A DNA stretch of 64,000 nucleotides. Origin: Bacillota bacterium (lineage in GTDB: Bacteria > Bacillota > Clostridia > Lachnospirales > Lachnospiraceae). Below are positions 28,176 through 36,621 of this stretch, piece by piece. How positions within the stretch are numbered: position 1 is the stretch's first letter; every line of letters starts with the position of its first letter. The stretch spans positions 1-64,000 of the forward strand of contig JAEWMT010000081.1 of the NCBI GenBank assembly GCA_023393095.1, read 5' to 3'. The position numbers and the translations under genes are program-made. The notes under the pieces were generated by a model, which was not told the DNA's origin, did not search any database, and was given only the letters and a program-made list of their open reading frames with translations.

Positions 28176-28216
28176 TATATTCTTATTTTGACATTAATTT
28201 TTGCTTATTCCTTCCG

Positions 28217-28245
28217 TTGACATATGCTGTATAGTCATATATAAT
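28217..28245 (+). promoter_or_regulatory. Consensus promoter of the ECF S component gene
   Basis: TTGACA (28217-28222), exactly 17 bases, then TATAAT (28240-28245): a perfect sigma-A promoter, implying that regulation must be by repression. Confidence 0.78.
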
Positions 28246-28256
28246 TACAGCTGACA

Positions 28257-28273
28257 AGACAGTTATCATGTCT
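28257..28273 (+). promoter_or_regulatory. Possible operator downstream of the promoter
   Basis: AGACA, seven bases, TGTCT forms an inverted repeat right at the expected transcription start. It could be a repressor site, for example for a niacin-responsive regulator of the NiaR type, but the match to that consensus is not established. Confidence 0.35.
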
Positions 28274-28308
28274 AATACAAGCAATAGAGAAGGGGAGTAA
28301 ATTATCAT

Positions 28309-28869
28309 ATGTCAACAACAAATAAAGTAAAAACAATGACAACCGCAGCACTGCTCTGCGCTGTTGGAATCCTAGTTCCTCAGATTATGCCCAGAATACC
28401 AGTAGGGCCAGCTTCCTATACCTTAGCCAGTCATGTAGCAGTATTTCTAGCAATGTTTATTAACCCGATCGTGGGTATCATGGTAGCTTTGGTTACCACC
28501 TTAGGCTTTTTCTTAACAGGTCTTCCATTTGTCATTGTTATGAGAGCCTTATCCCATGTGGTTTTTGTAACTTTAGGTGCAATAATACTAAAGAAATTTC
28601 CAAACATTTTTCAATCCCATAGAACCATGGCAATCTTTGCTGTATCGATTTCCTTAGTTCATGCGATATTAGAAATGATTGTAGTCAACGTTATAGAATT
28701 CCCAGGAACTATAACAACGGCTTATCTGATAACTGTTATCGGATTTATTGGTATCGGTGGTTTCATCCATAGCTTAATTGATTTTTCGATTTCAGTAATT
28801 ATTTGGATACCAGTTCAGCGTATTGTCAGTATTCCGGCAAATGCAAGAATAAAGGTTCCGGCTAAGTAA
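28309..28869 (+). CDS. ECF transporter S component, niacin-type
   Basis: Membrane substrate-binding subunit of an energy-coupling-factor vitamin transporter. The 186-residue protein has about six membrane helices and starts TTAALLCAVGILVPQIMP. The GPASYTLASHVAVFLAMFIN region and the following helices resemble NiaX (niacin) proteins. ATPase and T subunits are not nearby, as expected for group II systems that share one module. GGGGAG precedes the ATG. The niacin assignment is tentative; ECF S component is firm. Confidence 0.8.
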   Translation: MSTTNKVKTMTTAALLCAVGILVPQIMPRIPVGPASYTLASHVAVFLAMFINPIVGIMVALVTTLGFFLTGLPFVIVMRALSHVVFVTLGAIILKKFPNIFQSHRTMAIFAVSISLVHAILEMIVVNVIEFPGTITTAYLITVIGFIGIGGFIHSLIDFSISVIIWIPVQRIVSIPANARIKVPAK

Positions 28870-28900
28870 ATATTATAGGACGAAATTTCTTATCAAGTAT

Positions 28901-28956
28901 AAAAAGAGGGTGTCGCTCAAGTCACATTACTAAGACTTTTGAGACATCCTCTTTTT
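28901..28956. terminator. Bidirectional terminator
   Basis: AAAGAGGGTGTC-CTCAAGTC pairs with GACTTTTGAGACATCCTCTTT (arms 28903-28923 and about 28934-28953) with few mismatches; A-run before, T-run after. It serves the S-component gene and the convergent HD-GYP gene. Confidence 0.8.
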
Positions 28957-28999
28957 CATTTCTCTTCTGATTATTTGTTTAATTTAATTCTTGCCATAA

Positions 29000-30070
29000 T
29001 TAAAAGTAATTCAATTCTATTTCTGATTCAAGTATTGTAATTGATAATATCTTCATCATATCAACCTCATAAGGCTCTACTTCTTGGCCATCTTTATCTA
29101 TAATAACACGGACGATTGGTCTTAAGGGGAAATTCTTGTTCTGTTCCTTCACAATCCCTATCGAATTATCCGAAAGACGAACCATGGAACCATTCGGGTA
29201 AATAGCGATCTGTTTGATAAAAACAGAAACTAGCTTTGTATCAAATTTAGACTCCGCATGCTCTATCAAATAATTTACAGCCTGATTTGATGTCCATTTC
29301 TGGCGGTAGCACCGATCAGATACCAACGCATCATAGGTGTCAGCAACAGATACAATCCGAACTATCTCATGAAGATCACCAGCCATCAATCCCATAGGAT
29401 AACCGGAACCATCCATCGATTCATGATGATATAACGCAACAATCCTAGATAATTCCGTCAAGCTTGGACATTTCTTTAATGTCTCATATCCTAAGGTGGT
29501 ATGAAGCTTTATGTATTCTGCTTCCTCCGGTGCTAGTGTTTCCTCCTTATTTAATACTTCCTTGTCCAGCATTACTTTTCCAATATCATGGAATAAAGCT
29601 CCTGCTGCAAGCTTTTCCATCATGGGTTTATTATAGTCTAACTGTCTTGCTATTAAAAGCGAGTATACAGTTGTACTAACGCAATGTGAAAATGTATATT
29701 CATCACATGCACTGATATCATTGAGACTTATTTGCATATCAGCATTCGATAGAATATCATCAATAATATTTTGAATTGTTTCAGAAATATCTGTTAAATC
29801 AATTATGGTCTTATTCTCAAATTCATCTATGGTCTGGCGAAGTATTCGTTTACAGGATACCCTTGTCGCTTCAGAAATCGCATCCGGTATCTCAATTCCG
29901 CTGCTTTTTGAATCTTCTACATAAACATAATCAATTCCCATATTCTTAAGACTGTTTATATACTGTTCGAGGTTATTCATACCCTCCCTTAGCACCAAAC
30001 ATTCTCTATAATATATTGATTTTGCCAATACCATATCTGGTTTAAGCATTGATAATGAAACCAGCCTCAT
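29000..30070 (-). CDS. HD-GYP c-di-GMP phosphodiesterase
   Basis: Predicted to hydrolyse c-di-GMP. The 356-residue soluble protein has an N-terminal regulatory part (about 1-125) and an HD-GYP domain (about 130-300) with intact metal ligands in ALFHDIGKVMLDKEVLN, the LGYETLKKCP region and HHESMDGSGYPMG (the GYP signature). A small C-terminal beta domain (about 300-356) follows. It is a single gene; its upstream neighbour is divergent. The GGDEF-EAL protein at 19925-22411 and a second HD-GYP at 40078-40917 make c-di-GMP a recurring theme. Confidence 0.92.
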   Translation of the reverse strand: MRLVSLSMLKPDMVLAKSIYYRECLVLREGMNNLEQYINSLKNMGIDYVYVEDSKSSGIEIPDAISEATRVSCKRILRQTIDEFENKTIIDLTDISETIQNIIDDILSNADMQISLNDISACDEYTFSHCVSTTVYSLLIARQLDYNKPMMEKLAAGALFHDIGKVMLDKEVLNKEETLAPEEAEYIKLHTTLGYETLKKCPSLTELSRIVALYHHESMDGSGYPMGLMAGDLHEIVRIVSVADTYDALVSDRCYRQKWTSNQAVNYLIEHAESKFDTKLVSVFIKQIAIYPNGSMVRLSDNSIGIVKEQNKNFPLRPIVRVIIDKDGQEVEPYEVDMMKILSITILESEIELNYF

Positions 30071-30323
30071 TCGTGTTCTCCCTTTAGTTCAAGCATTTCG
30101 CTATGGTTAATGATACTTTATTGTATATAAAGTGTCAAGCGTATCGTTCATTTGTCATTGTTCCTTATTATGGTATATTATTCTCATATATTATACCAAA
30201 ATAAATGCTTTTTTTCCATTATTACCCGACGTGTAATTATAAAATTCGTATTGTTTTCTAAATTTTAGTATTGTATGATAACAATATGTATAGATTACGA
30301 AGAACTAGGAAAGGAAGGTACTG

Positions 30324-30767
30324 ATGAAGAAGCTGCACAGTATTTATGATGATCCACGTTTTGCTACAGTTCGAGAACGCATAAAAATAGGCTTTTATAT
30401 ATTGATTATATATATTATATTATCCCTGCTTCATATTGGCTGCCCAATGCGATTTATTACGGGTATTTCCTGCCCCGGCTGTGGTATGACAAGAGCAGTG
30501 CTATCAGCCCTTCACCTAGACTTTCATTCGGCATTCTATTACCACCCTCTTTTTTTCATTACCCCATTCATGCTCTTCCTTTTTTTATTTGAAGACTTTA
30601 TCAAACCAAAGCTCTTAAAGATCTCCTGGGCTGTAATTATTATATCATTTTTAGTTGTTTATTTCTTACGCTTACTTATCCAACAAAATAATATAGTGAC
30701 AATTGACATCTCTAACAGCATCGTGATAAAATTATTACATTATATAATAGTGGGAGGATTTAAATGA
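30324..30767 (+). CDS. DUF2752 membrane protein
   Basis: A 147-residue membrane protein with the DUF2752 signature CPGCGMTRAVLSALHLDFHSAFYYHP, seen here as CPGCGMTRAVL followed by FHSAFYYHPLF. Three membrane helices are visible (about 20-40, 75-92, 100-118). The N-terminal 20 residues are polar. Function unknown; the CxxC may bind metal. GGAAGG precedes the ATG. It overlaps the next gene by four bases (ATGA). Confidence 0.85.
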   Translation: MKKLHSIYDDPRFATVRERIKIGFYILIIYIILSLLHIGCPMRFITGISCPGCGMTRAVLSALHLDFHSAFYYHPLFFITPFMLFLFLFEDFIKPKLLKISWAVIIISFLVVYFLRLLIQQNNIVTIDISNSIVIKLLHYIIVGGFK

Positions 30768-31204
30768 TTAAGCAACGAAATTTCTGGACATTTTTCTTTT
30801 TAAACCTGATAACATGCGGAATATACGGCATATTCTTCTGGTATAGCTATACGGAAGATGTAAACCGGATATGTGACGGTGATGGGAAGGTAACACAGAA
30901 CTACATAATTGTATTATTATTATCATTGGTTACATGTGGCATTTATTACTGGTTCTGGATATACCAGGTTGCTAACCGTTTACAGGAGAACGCACCGCGT
31001 TATGGAATTAACATAACTGAGAATGGAACTACTATTTTATTATGGATGATCTTAGGAAGCTTTCTCTGTTTTGTCGGTAATTATTACGCTCAATATTTAA
31101 TGATCAAAAATATGAACTTCATTTCAGATCGTTATAATCAGCAAAACTATGGTGGTGGTAATAATTATCAGCAGAACTATCAGCAGCCTCCTTTCAATAG
31201 TTAA
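30764..31204 (+). CDS. DUF4234 membrane protein
   Basis: A 146-residue protein with two repeated hydrophobic units, FLNLITCGIYGIFFWYSYTED and LSLVTCGIYYWFWIYQVANR, each carrying the TCGIY motif of DUF4234, plus a third helix and a C-terminal Gln/Asn/Tyr-rich tail (NNYQQNYQQPPFN). It is coupled to the DUF2752 gene by a four-base overlap; the pairing is frequent in clostridia. Function unknown. Confidence 0.87.
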   Translation: MIKQRNFWTFFFLNLITCGIYGIFFWYSYTEDVNRICDGDGKVTQNYIIVLLLSLVTCGIYYWFWIYQVANRLQENAPRYGINITENGTTILLWMILGSFLCFVGNYYAQYLMIKNMNFISDRYNQQNYGGGNNYQQNYQQPPFNS

Positions 31205-31222
31205 TTTTTAATCTGTAATAAT

Positions 31223-31261
31223 AAAGGAACTGATACCATTAGGTTATCAGTTCCTTTGTTA
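31223..31261 (+). terminator. Terminator of the DUF2752-DUF4234 pair
   Basis: AAAGGAACTGATA (31223-31235) pairs perfectly with TATCAGTTCCTTT (31245-31257), followed by GTTATCT. Confidence 0.8.
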
Positions 31262-31447
31262 TCTGAAATAGTTTTTGACAAATAAACAAAGTTTCCGGAT
31301 TCTGTTCTGAACTGCCCCATATAGTTATAAAATCATAGCTCAAAGGTATCTTACGCAGAATTTAAGTACTTTGCTTCAATAGATTCTACTTTTATTCAGA
31401 AAACTTTATACGATCGATTAAGCTATGTCTGCTAAAGCTTTTACTGA

Positions 31448-33103
31448 TCAACCAACCATTGCTTCATCATACCTAAGATTATATTTTTTAATAGCTATTT
31501 CCTTTAGCATAAACTTCTTTATTTTCCCACTGGCTGTAACAGGAAATTGATTAACAAATTCAACATATTTTGGTGTTTTATATTTTGCGAGAGTACTATT
31601 TATAAAATCTTTCACTTGGTTTTCTTCAACCAAGCAACCATCTTCTGGAATAATAAAGGCACAAATTTCTTCCCCCATAAATTCATCTGGAACTCCAATA
31701 ACAGCTGCATCCTTTATATTATTATGGCTGGCTAATAGTTCTTCTAATTCAGCGGGTGATATATTTTCTCCACCCCTAATGATAATATCCTTTATTCTTC
31801 CTATAATCTTAATATGACCATCATAACGTCTTATTGCTAAATCTCCTGTATGTAACCAGCCTTCACTATCTATTGCTTTATCAGTTGCTTCCTTATCTTT
31901 GTAATAGCCATTCATGATATAAGGCGTCTTTATGCATAATTCACCTTCTATGTTATCAGGCATTTCTTCTCCGGTTTTTGGATTCATAATTTTAATTTCA
32001 GTACCAAAGTAGCCATTACCAACCGTATTAATTCTTTTTTCTATGTTATCATGATACATGGTTTGAGTAATACCCATCGCCTCTGTTTGTCCATAAATGG
32101 ATGCTAATTTATTCATATGTAAATTATTAATAATACTTTGCAATAATTCAGGACTGCAGCAAGAACCGCCAATCATGCCTTTACTTAGACTGGACATATT
32201 ATAATTATCAACTTCATTTTGACTTAACATAAATTTAAACATGGTTGGCACTGCATTTAAAGCAGTACATTTTTCTTTTTCCACCAACGACAATGCTTTC
32301 GATGTTTGAAAACGATCAAATAGCACGAAGGAAGCGCCGCTTACTAAACTAACAATTGCACTTAATACGATTCCCATAACATGGAATAGTGGCAGACATA
32401 TTAGCACCTTGTCGTTTGTGGAATATTGAAATCTTTCTGCAGTTGCCAAAGCATTATTTAGTATTGAAAAATGATTAGACATAACCGCTTTTGGATTACC
32501 GGTAGTTCCGGAAGTAAATTGAAAACTAACGGTTTCGTAACAGTGCACTTTATTAGAAAGCTCAAGTAATTTATTATCAGGGATTTTAGAACCCAAATCA
32601 ATTAGATCTGTTAACCTAAAAGCGTTTTCATTTTCACGGTTTCCCATTAAAATGATATTTTTCAATATGGGAAGTCTTTTGGATGTTAATTCTCCCGGTT
32701 TTGATGTATGAAGTTCCGGGCAGATTTGGTAAATGGTTTCGAGATAATCATGTCCTTTAAAACCATCTGATAATATTAATGTATTGGAATCAGAATGGTT
32801 TAGAGTATATTCAATCTCATGCTTTGTGTAACTGGAATTTAAACAAACTAATACAGCACCTATTTTCGCAGCAGCAATCTGTAATGCGATATATTCTGGA
32901 CAATTTAACGACCAGATAGATATATGGTCTCCTTTTTTTATGCCGATCTCTATTAACCCCTTTGCCATATTATTATACAGGGTTTTAAACATTTTATAAG
33001 TATAACGAGTATCCGTATCTGCAAAAACAGCTGCTTCTTTATCAGCATATTTTTCACATATTGAATCAATATAATCACCTAATGTTTTTTCCGTAAACTT
33101 CAT
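31448..33103 (-). CDS. Acyl-CoA synthetase / AMP-dependent ligase
   Basis: Activates a carboxylic acid, probably a fatty acid, as acyl-AMP and then a CoA (or carrier protein) thioester. The start MKFTEKTLGDY follows AAAGGAG. The 551-residue ANL-superfamily protein shows the P-loop-like FTSGTTGNPKAV, YGQTEAMGITQ, GWLHTGDLA, the hinge GRIKDIIIRGGENISPAELE and the catalytic Lys in TASGKIKKFML. The next gene upstream, in the same direction, encodes a KAS III-like enzyme, suggesting a small acyl-transfer pathway. The specific acid is unknown. Confidence 0.88.
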   Translation of the reverse strand: MKFTEKTLGDYIDSICEKYADKEAAVFADTDTRYTYKMFKTLYNNMAKGLIEIGIKKGDHISIWSLNCPEYIALQIAAAKIGAVLVCLNSSYTKHEIEYTLNHSDSNTLILSDGFKGHDYLETIYQICPELHTSKPGELTSKRLPILKNIILMGNRENENAFRLTDLIDLGSKIPDNKLLELSNKVHCYETVSFQFTSGTTGNPKAVMSNHFSILNNALATAERFQYSTNDKVLICLPLFHVMGIVLSAIVSLVSGASFVLFDRFQTSKALSLVEKEKCTALNAVPTMFKFMLSQNEVDNYNMSSLSKGMIGGSCCSPELLQSIINNLHMNKLASIYGQTEAMGITQTMYHDNIEKRINTVGNGYFGTEIKIMNPKTGEEMPDNIEGELCIKTPYIMNGYYKDKEATDKAIDSEGWLHTGDLAIRRYDGHIKIIGRIKDIIIRGGENISPAELEELLASHNNIKDAAVIGVPDEFMGEEICAFIIPEDGCLVEENQVKDFINSTLAKYKTPKYVEFVNQFPVTASGKIKKFMLKEIAIKKYNLRYDEAMVG

Positions 33104-33256
33104 AATTTCTCCTTTCATACAAAGAATAACTAACTTGCTCTGCGATACTATTAATTGAATTGATTAGTGTTATAGTGATGACCAGATACCTATTGGGGAA
33201 TTAATAAGACAAAAACTATGTATTTCCATGTTGTTATGACATAATAGAATAACAAT

Positions 33257-34246
33257 TTAATATTTAAATAACATCGCTATATTTTCCGTACCAGCTCCAA
33301 TAGTCCAAAACATAACGTAATCTCCTCGCTTTACTGAACCATTATTAATTGCTTCATACAATGCGATAAAAGGACTTGACGTTCCTGTATATCCGTATTT
33401 GTCTCCAATATAAATACTCTTGCTTTCATCAAGCCCCATTTTTTCTCTAATTACTTCAATATTTCTCAATACAAATTGTGAGAGGCAAAACATTGAAATA
33501 TCGTCAATTTTAAATCCGCACTCTTCCAAAACAGTATTCATATTTTCTACTGCAATATCTAACCAAGGGCACTCAAACGGTTTCCATCTCATCATCAATT
33601 CTTCTTTATCCTCTACTTTAAAAAGCTTAGAAAAACCGCAGCCTGGAAAAAGAATATTATCATATTCAATAGAATTAACATGATATTTTGAAGCTATTAA
33701 ACCGCAATCTTCTTCTGTACTTTCAAGAATAACTGCACAAGATGCATCTCCATAATGACCATAGCACAATTCAATTTCTGGGTTAACAGTTAAATTAACA
33801 TAATCACAACCAACAATTAATGCTTTTTTGATATGTGGACTTACAGACATATATTTTGCTGTATGCTCCACAGCAGATGTCATTCCCGCGCAGTTAATAT
33901 TTAAGTCGTAACAGATACAATTGCTTTTTCCATTTAATGAATGATGAATGATGATGGAACTTGGTGGAGCAACATATTCTGGTAATTGAGATGAAAAAAT
34001 AATCATATCTAATTCAGAGCCTTCCATATTGGCTTTTTTTAGTACTTTTTTAGAAGCTTCTATTGCCATAGTAAGACTGCTTTCACTGTCCGAATCGATT
34101 AAAAATCTTTTATCCCTGCCTACAACATCTCTTAAGAAATGCTCGACGTCTTTGCCTCTATCTTTAAAATGTTGCACATACACATCATTAGATACTGCTT
34201 TTTTTCCATGATAAATATCGATTTCTTTTAATTTAACTTTGAACAT
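33257..34246 (-). CDS. KAS III-like (FabH-type) enzyme with altered catalytic triad
   Basis: Thiolase-fold protein of 329 residues related to 3-oxoacyl-ACP synthase III. The nucleophile Cys119 is present in YDLNINCAGMTS. The other two positions of the Cys-His-Asn triad are changed: the PHQANLRI histidine region reads CLSQFVLRNI (Ser256) and the HGNTS asparagine region reads KYGYTGTSS (Tyr286). It may therefore catalyse acyl transfer without decarboxylation, as some KAS III relatives do, rather than fatty-acid initiation. The start MFKVKLKEID follows TTGGAGG. A MITE-like element lies directly upstream. Confidence 0.8.
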   Translation of the reverse strand: MFKVKLKEIDIYHGKKAVSNDVYVQHFKDRGKDVEHFLRDVVGRDKRFLIDSDSESSLTMAIEASKKVLKKANMEGSELDMIIFSSQLPEYVAPPSSIIIHHSLNGKSNCICYDLNINCAGMTSAVEHTAKYMSVSPHIKKALIVGCDYVNLTVNPEIELCYGHYGDASCAVILESTEEDCGLIASKYHVNSIEYDNILFPGCGFSKLFKVEDKEELMMRWKPFECPWLDIAVENMNTVLEECGFKIDDISMFCLSQFVLRNIEVIREKMGLDESKSIYIGDKYGYTGTSSPFIALYEAINNGSVKRGDYVMFWTIGAGTENIAMLFKY

Positions 34247-34309
34247 AGTTACCTCCAATTTCTGTCTTGTTTTTTTTCGTTGTTTTGTCAGCTGTTTTTA
34301 ATTAAAATT

Positions 34310-34614
34310 GGCTCTGCTAAATAAAATTGTTATAGATACACCATTAAGGTGACACTTTTCTTCCTTGAGGTTTACAACAACAAACAAAATAATTGCAAAA
34401 TGTTTATAATAAAATTCAAATAAGTAAGGAAGCAACTAAACTCAGTATTATTCAATAAATAACAATAATTAGAGAATTAGTTTAAGCTTCTGGATATCTA
34501 CCTATTGATGTTAATTCAAACAATTTTTATTTTATTATTTCGATTGTTAACTAAAGGGGGAAAAATATCATCATTAGTTAAGTATTTATACCAATATTAT
34601 TATTTAGCAGAGCC
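34310..34614. mobile_element. MITE-like element with 15-bp terminal inverted repeats
   Basis: A 305-base non-coding segment begins GGCTCTGCTAAATAA (34310) and ends with its exact complement (34600-34614). TTAAAAT occurs just outside both ends (one base off on the left), as a target duplication of 7-8 bases would. The GGCTCT ends and AT-rich 8-base duplication resemble the ISL3 family, so it could be a non-autonomous derivative; that link is inference. It fills the 401-base gap between the KAS III-like gene and the small STAS-like gene. Confidence 0.6.
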
Positions 34615-34647
34615 TTAAAATACAATTTAATTAAGATCTAAAGTTAA

Positions 34648-34992
34648 TTAACCAATAATTGAAAAATCGTGTAGTTCAGCCATTCTTGCTACTCTATTTA
34701 CTTGCATATTGAGAATAGGATTTCCTAGAATCATTTTAATTTTTTTAAAGTCTAGAGCTTTATAAATCTTAAAACAACTCTCAAGTACAGGAATCATCTC
34801 CTGCTTCAATACTTTAAACCGACTTGCATCAAAGAGAATTTCATACTCGGAAGGATTAATCTTTCCCATTTCATTATTGAAATCTTTAACAAATATCTGA
34901 GTATCCTGCTCCTCGAAAGCTCCCTCTAATATTACGGTTATTTCTTTTGTACTACTCTTTACATCGATTGTGTGTTTAGCTGTATCCGCCAC
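34648..34992 (-). CDS. STAS-like small protein
   Basis: A 114-residue protein starting with GTG after GGTGG. The alternation of strands and helices (TKEITVILEGAF, SEYEILFDASRFKVLKQEMI, KIKMILGNPILNMQVNRVAR) resembles a STAS-type fold, but no phosphorylatable Ser motif is obvious and no family was recognised with certainty. It lies upstream of the KAS III-like and ligase genes in the same direction, separated by the MITE-like element, so it could once have been in the same operon. Confidence 0.6.
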   Translation of the reverse strand: MADTAKHTIDVKSSTKEITVILEGAFEEQDTQIFVKDFNNEMGKINPSEYEILFDASRFKVLKQEMIPVLESCFKIYKALDFKKIKMILGNPILNMQVNRVARMAELHDFSIIG

Positions 34993-35224
34993 GTAATTCC
35001 ACCATCCTTTAAATTTTTTCTTTCGTTATATTGTTTATTACTTAAAAACAATTTAATTATATATTATTTAAATAGTTGTGTCAAAGTATACTTTATTATA
35101 TCAGACTATCTGACTATTTTATTATATAAGTCTAATTAGTTACATATTTATACAATTTATCTTTACATTATCCTCCTTATATACTATATTTAATATATTA
35201 TTAACAGAAAGGAATGAATATAAT

Positions 35225-35674
35225 ATGGCATTTGGTTTAAAGAACTTAATACAAGGCGGTTTAAGTAACTACAACGAAATCCCCGTTGAAGCATTAACAA
35301 ACGAGTATGGTATGTATTTAATGGATGGGGAAGTAATTACGATTGGCTTTAAATTGATCAGAGATGCACTTATATTTACCAACAGAAGAATTATATTTAC
35401 AGATAAACAAGGGGCAACGGGAACTAAAATGAGAATCAAATCTATAAATCTATATTCCATTGTAGATGTAACTATGGAAACCTCCGGCTTTGGATTTGAT
35501 GACAGTGAGCTTACCTTTACCTATATCTCAACTCCTCATCTGACGGGGCATAATCCGCAGTACGCTTCTCAAAAACTTGAATTTCCGAAAAAATATAATG
35601 TTCAAGCCTTATATAAGATCTTACATGAGCTTGCTTATGAAAACTTTTTGAGACTCAATAACATAACGGAATAA
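35225..35674 (+). CDS. PH domain-containing protein
   Basis: A 149-residue soluble protein of the bacterial PH-domain family (bPH_1, formerly DUF1696). It has GEVITIGFKLIRDALIFTNRRIIFTD in the first half (the DALIFTNRRIIF strand pair is diagnostic), then the SINLYSIVDVTMETSG strands and a C-terminal helix QALYKILHELAYENFLR. The cellular role is unknown; these proteins may form oligomeric rings. AAAGGAATG precedes the ATG. It is monocistronic with a strong terminator. Confidence 0.88.
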   Translation: MAFGLKNLIQGGLSNYNEIPVEALTNEYGMYLMDGEVITIGFKLIRDALIFTNRRIIFTDKQGATGTKMRIKSINLYSIVDVTMETSGFGFDDSELTFTYISTPHLTGHNPQYASQKLEFPKKYNVQALYKILHELAYENFLRLNNITE

Positions 35675-35709
35675 CAACATATCATTTAATACTTTATCAA
35701 CAATAAAAG

Positions 35710-35746
35710 GAGGCTGTATCAATTTGCGACAGCCTCTTGGTTTTTT
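35710..35746 (+). terminator. Terminator of the PH-domain gene
   Basis: GAGGCTGT (35710-35717) pairs with ACAGCCTC (35729-35736), followed by TTGGTTTTTT. Confidence 0.85.
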
Positions 35747-35920
35747 AATTATAATATAACATAATTACAGATTCTCAACTTTTTCTCTTTTTCTGAACAA
35801 AGCAAAAAAAAATTAAAAGCATTCATAATTAATCTACGATTTACTAAAACATCTTCATATGCTCATTAAGTAATGCAGGATTAATAACCACTTTGGATAC
35901 TATATTTGAATTATTAATAG

Positions 35921-36178
35921 CTATTGTCTAAATGTATTATAAAATTCTTTTAACTCAGACTTTTTCTCCTGAGTGAGTTCCTTTTTACTTATCTTCATAA
36001 CAGCCCCCTCTAATCCGTAAAGTCTGTTAATACAGGCAGAAGGGTCGATTGCTTTAATTCTAAGCCATGCCTGTTGACTGCCGATTTCTTTCAGCTGATC
36101 ATAAGTTATAATTCCTACTTGATTTAATTGCTCTTCTATTACTTTACCAATGTTTGGCAGATTACTTAACTCTCCCAT
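35921..36178 (-). CDS. TfoX C-terminal domain protein
   Basis: An 85-residue stand-alone TfoX/Sxy C-terminal domain, an SAM-like helical fold: MGELSNLPNIGKVIEEQL (GELSNLPNIG is the family signature), then VGIITYDQLKEIGSQQAW and RLYGLEGA. In gamma-proteobacteria Sxy controls competence, but stand-alone copies in clostridia have no known role. The start follows GGAGG. The next gene upstream is the CMD-family gene 42 bases away, so cotranscription is likely. Confidence 0.87.
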   Translation of the reverse strand: MGELSNLPNIGKVIEEQLNQVGIITYDQLKEIGSQQAWLRIKAIDPSACINRLYGLEGAVMKISKKELTQEKKSELKEFYNTFRQ

Positions 36179-36220
36179 ATTGACCTCCATCTTCCATTTC
36201 TGCAGTATATACCTATCATC

Positions 36221-36529
36221 TCATTCAAAATAGTTATTGATTGCTGTAGCGAAAGCCTCCGATACCCTTATTCCAACTAAGGGTATACCGACAAGTACCG
36301 CACTCTTTATTTCCTCCAGGGAAGCTCCTAATTCCTTAGCCTGCTTAACGTGGAAAGGGATACCGCCTGTCATTTGCAATGCTGCAAGTACTGAAATATA
36401 AGCTAGTTCATGTGTTTTTGCTTCTAATGCATTTACGCTGGACATTTTCATTATAACTTCCATAAATGCGGGCCCGATACCATTAGATTCCTCCATAAAT
36501 TGCTGAAAATCATTTGTTACTTTTTTCAT
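36221..36529 (-). CDS. Carboxymuconolactone decarboxylase (AhpD-like) family protein
   Basis: A 102-residue all-helical AhpD-like protein. The start MKKVTNDFQQ was chosen because AAAGGAG precedes it. The family core is seen in AKTHELAYISVLAALQ, PFHVKQAKELGASLEEI and AVLVGIPLVG. The CxxC redox pair of AhpD is missing (no cysteine in the motif), although the following His is retained. A peroxidase-reductase function is therefore unlikely. It lies between a sigma factor gene and the TfoX-C gene in the same orientation; the three may form one unit. Confidence 0.85.
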   Translation of the reverse strand: MKKVTNDFQQFMEESNGIGPAFMEVIMKMSSVNALEAKTHELAYISVLAALQMTGGIPFHVKQAKELGASLEEIKSAVLVGIPLVGIRVSEAFATAINNYFE

Positions 36530-36621
36530 TTTGATTTCTCCTTTCTGCACTTTCCTATATAGTAGTTTCCTATTTCTACATAGATAAAGATGCTTCACAA
36601 GCAGAAAAGATACGGGTAAAA

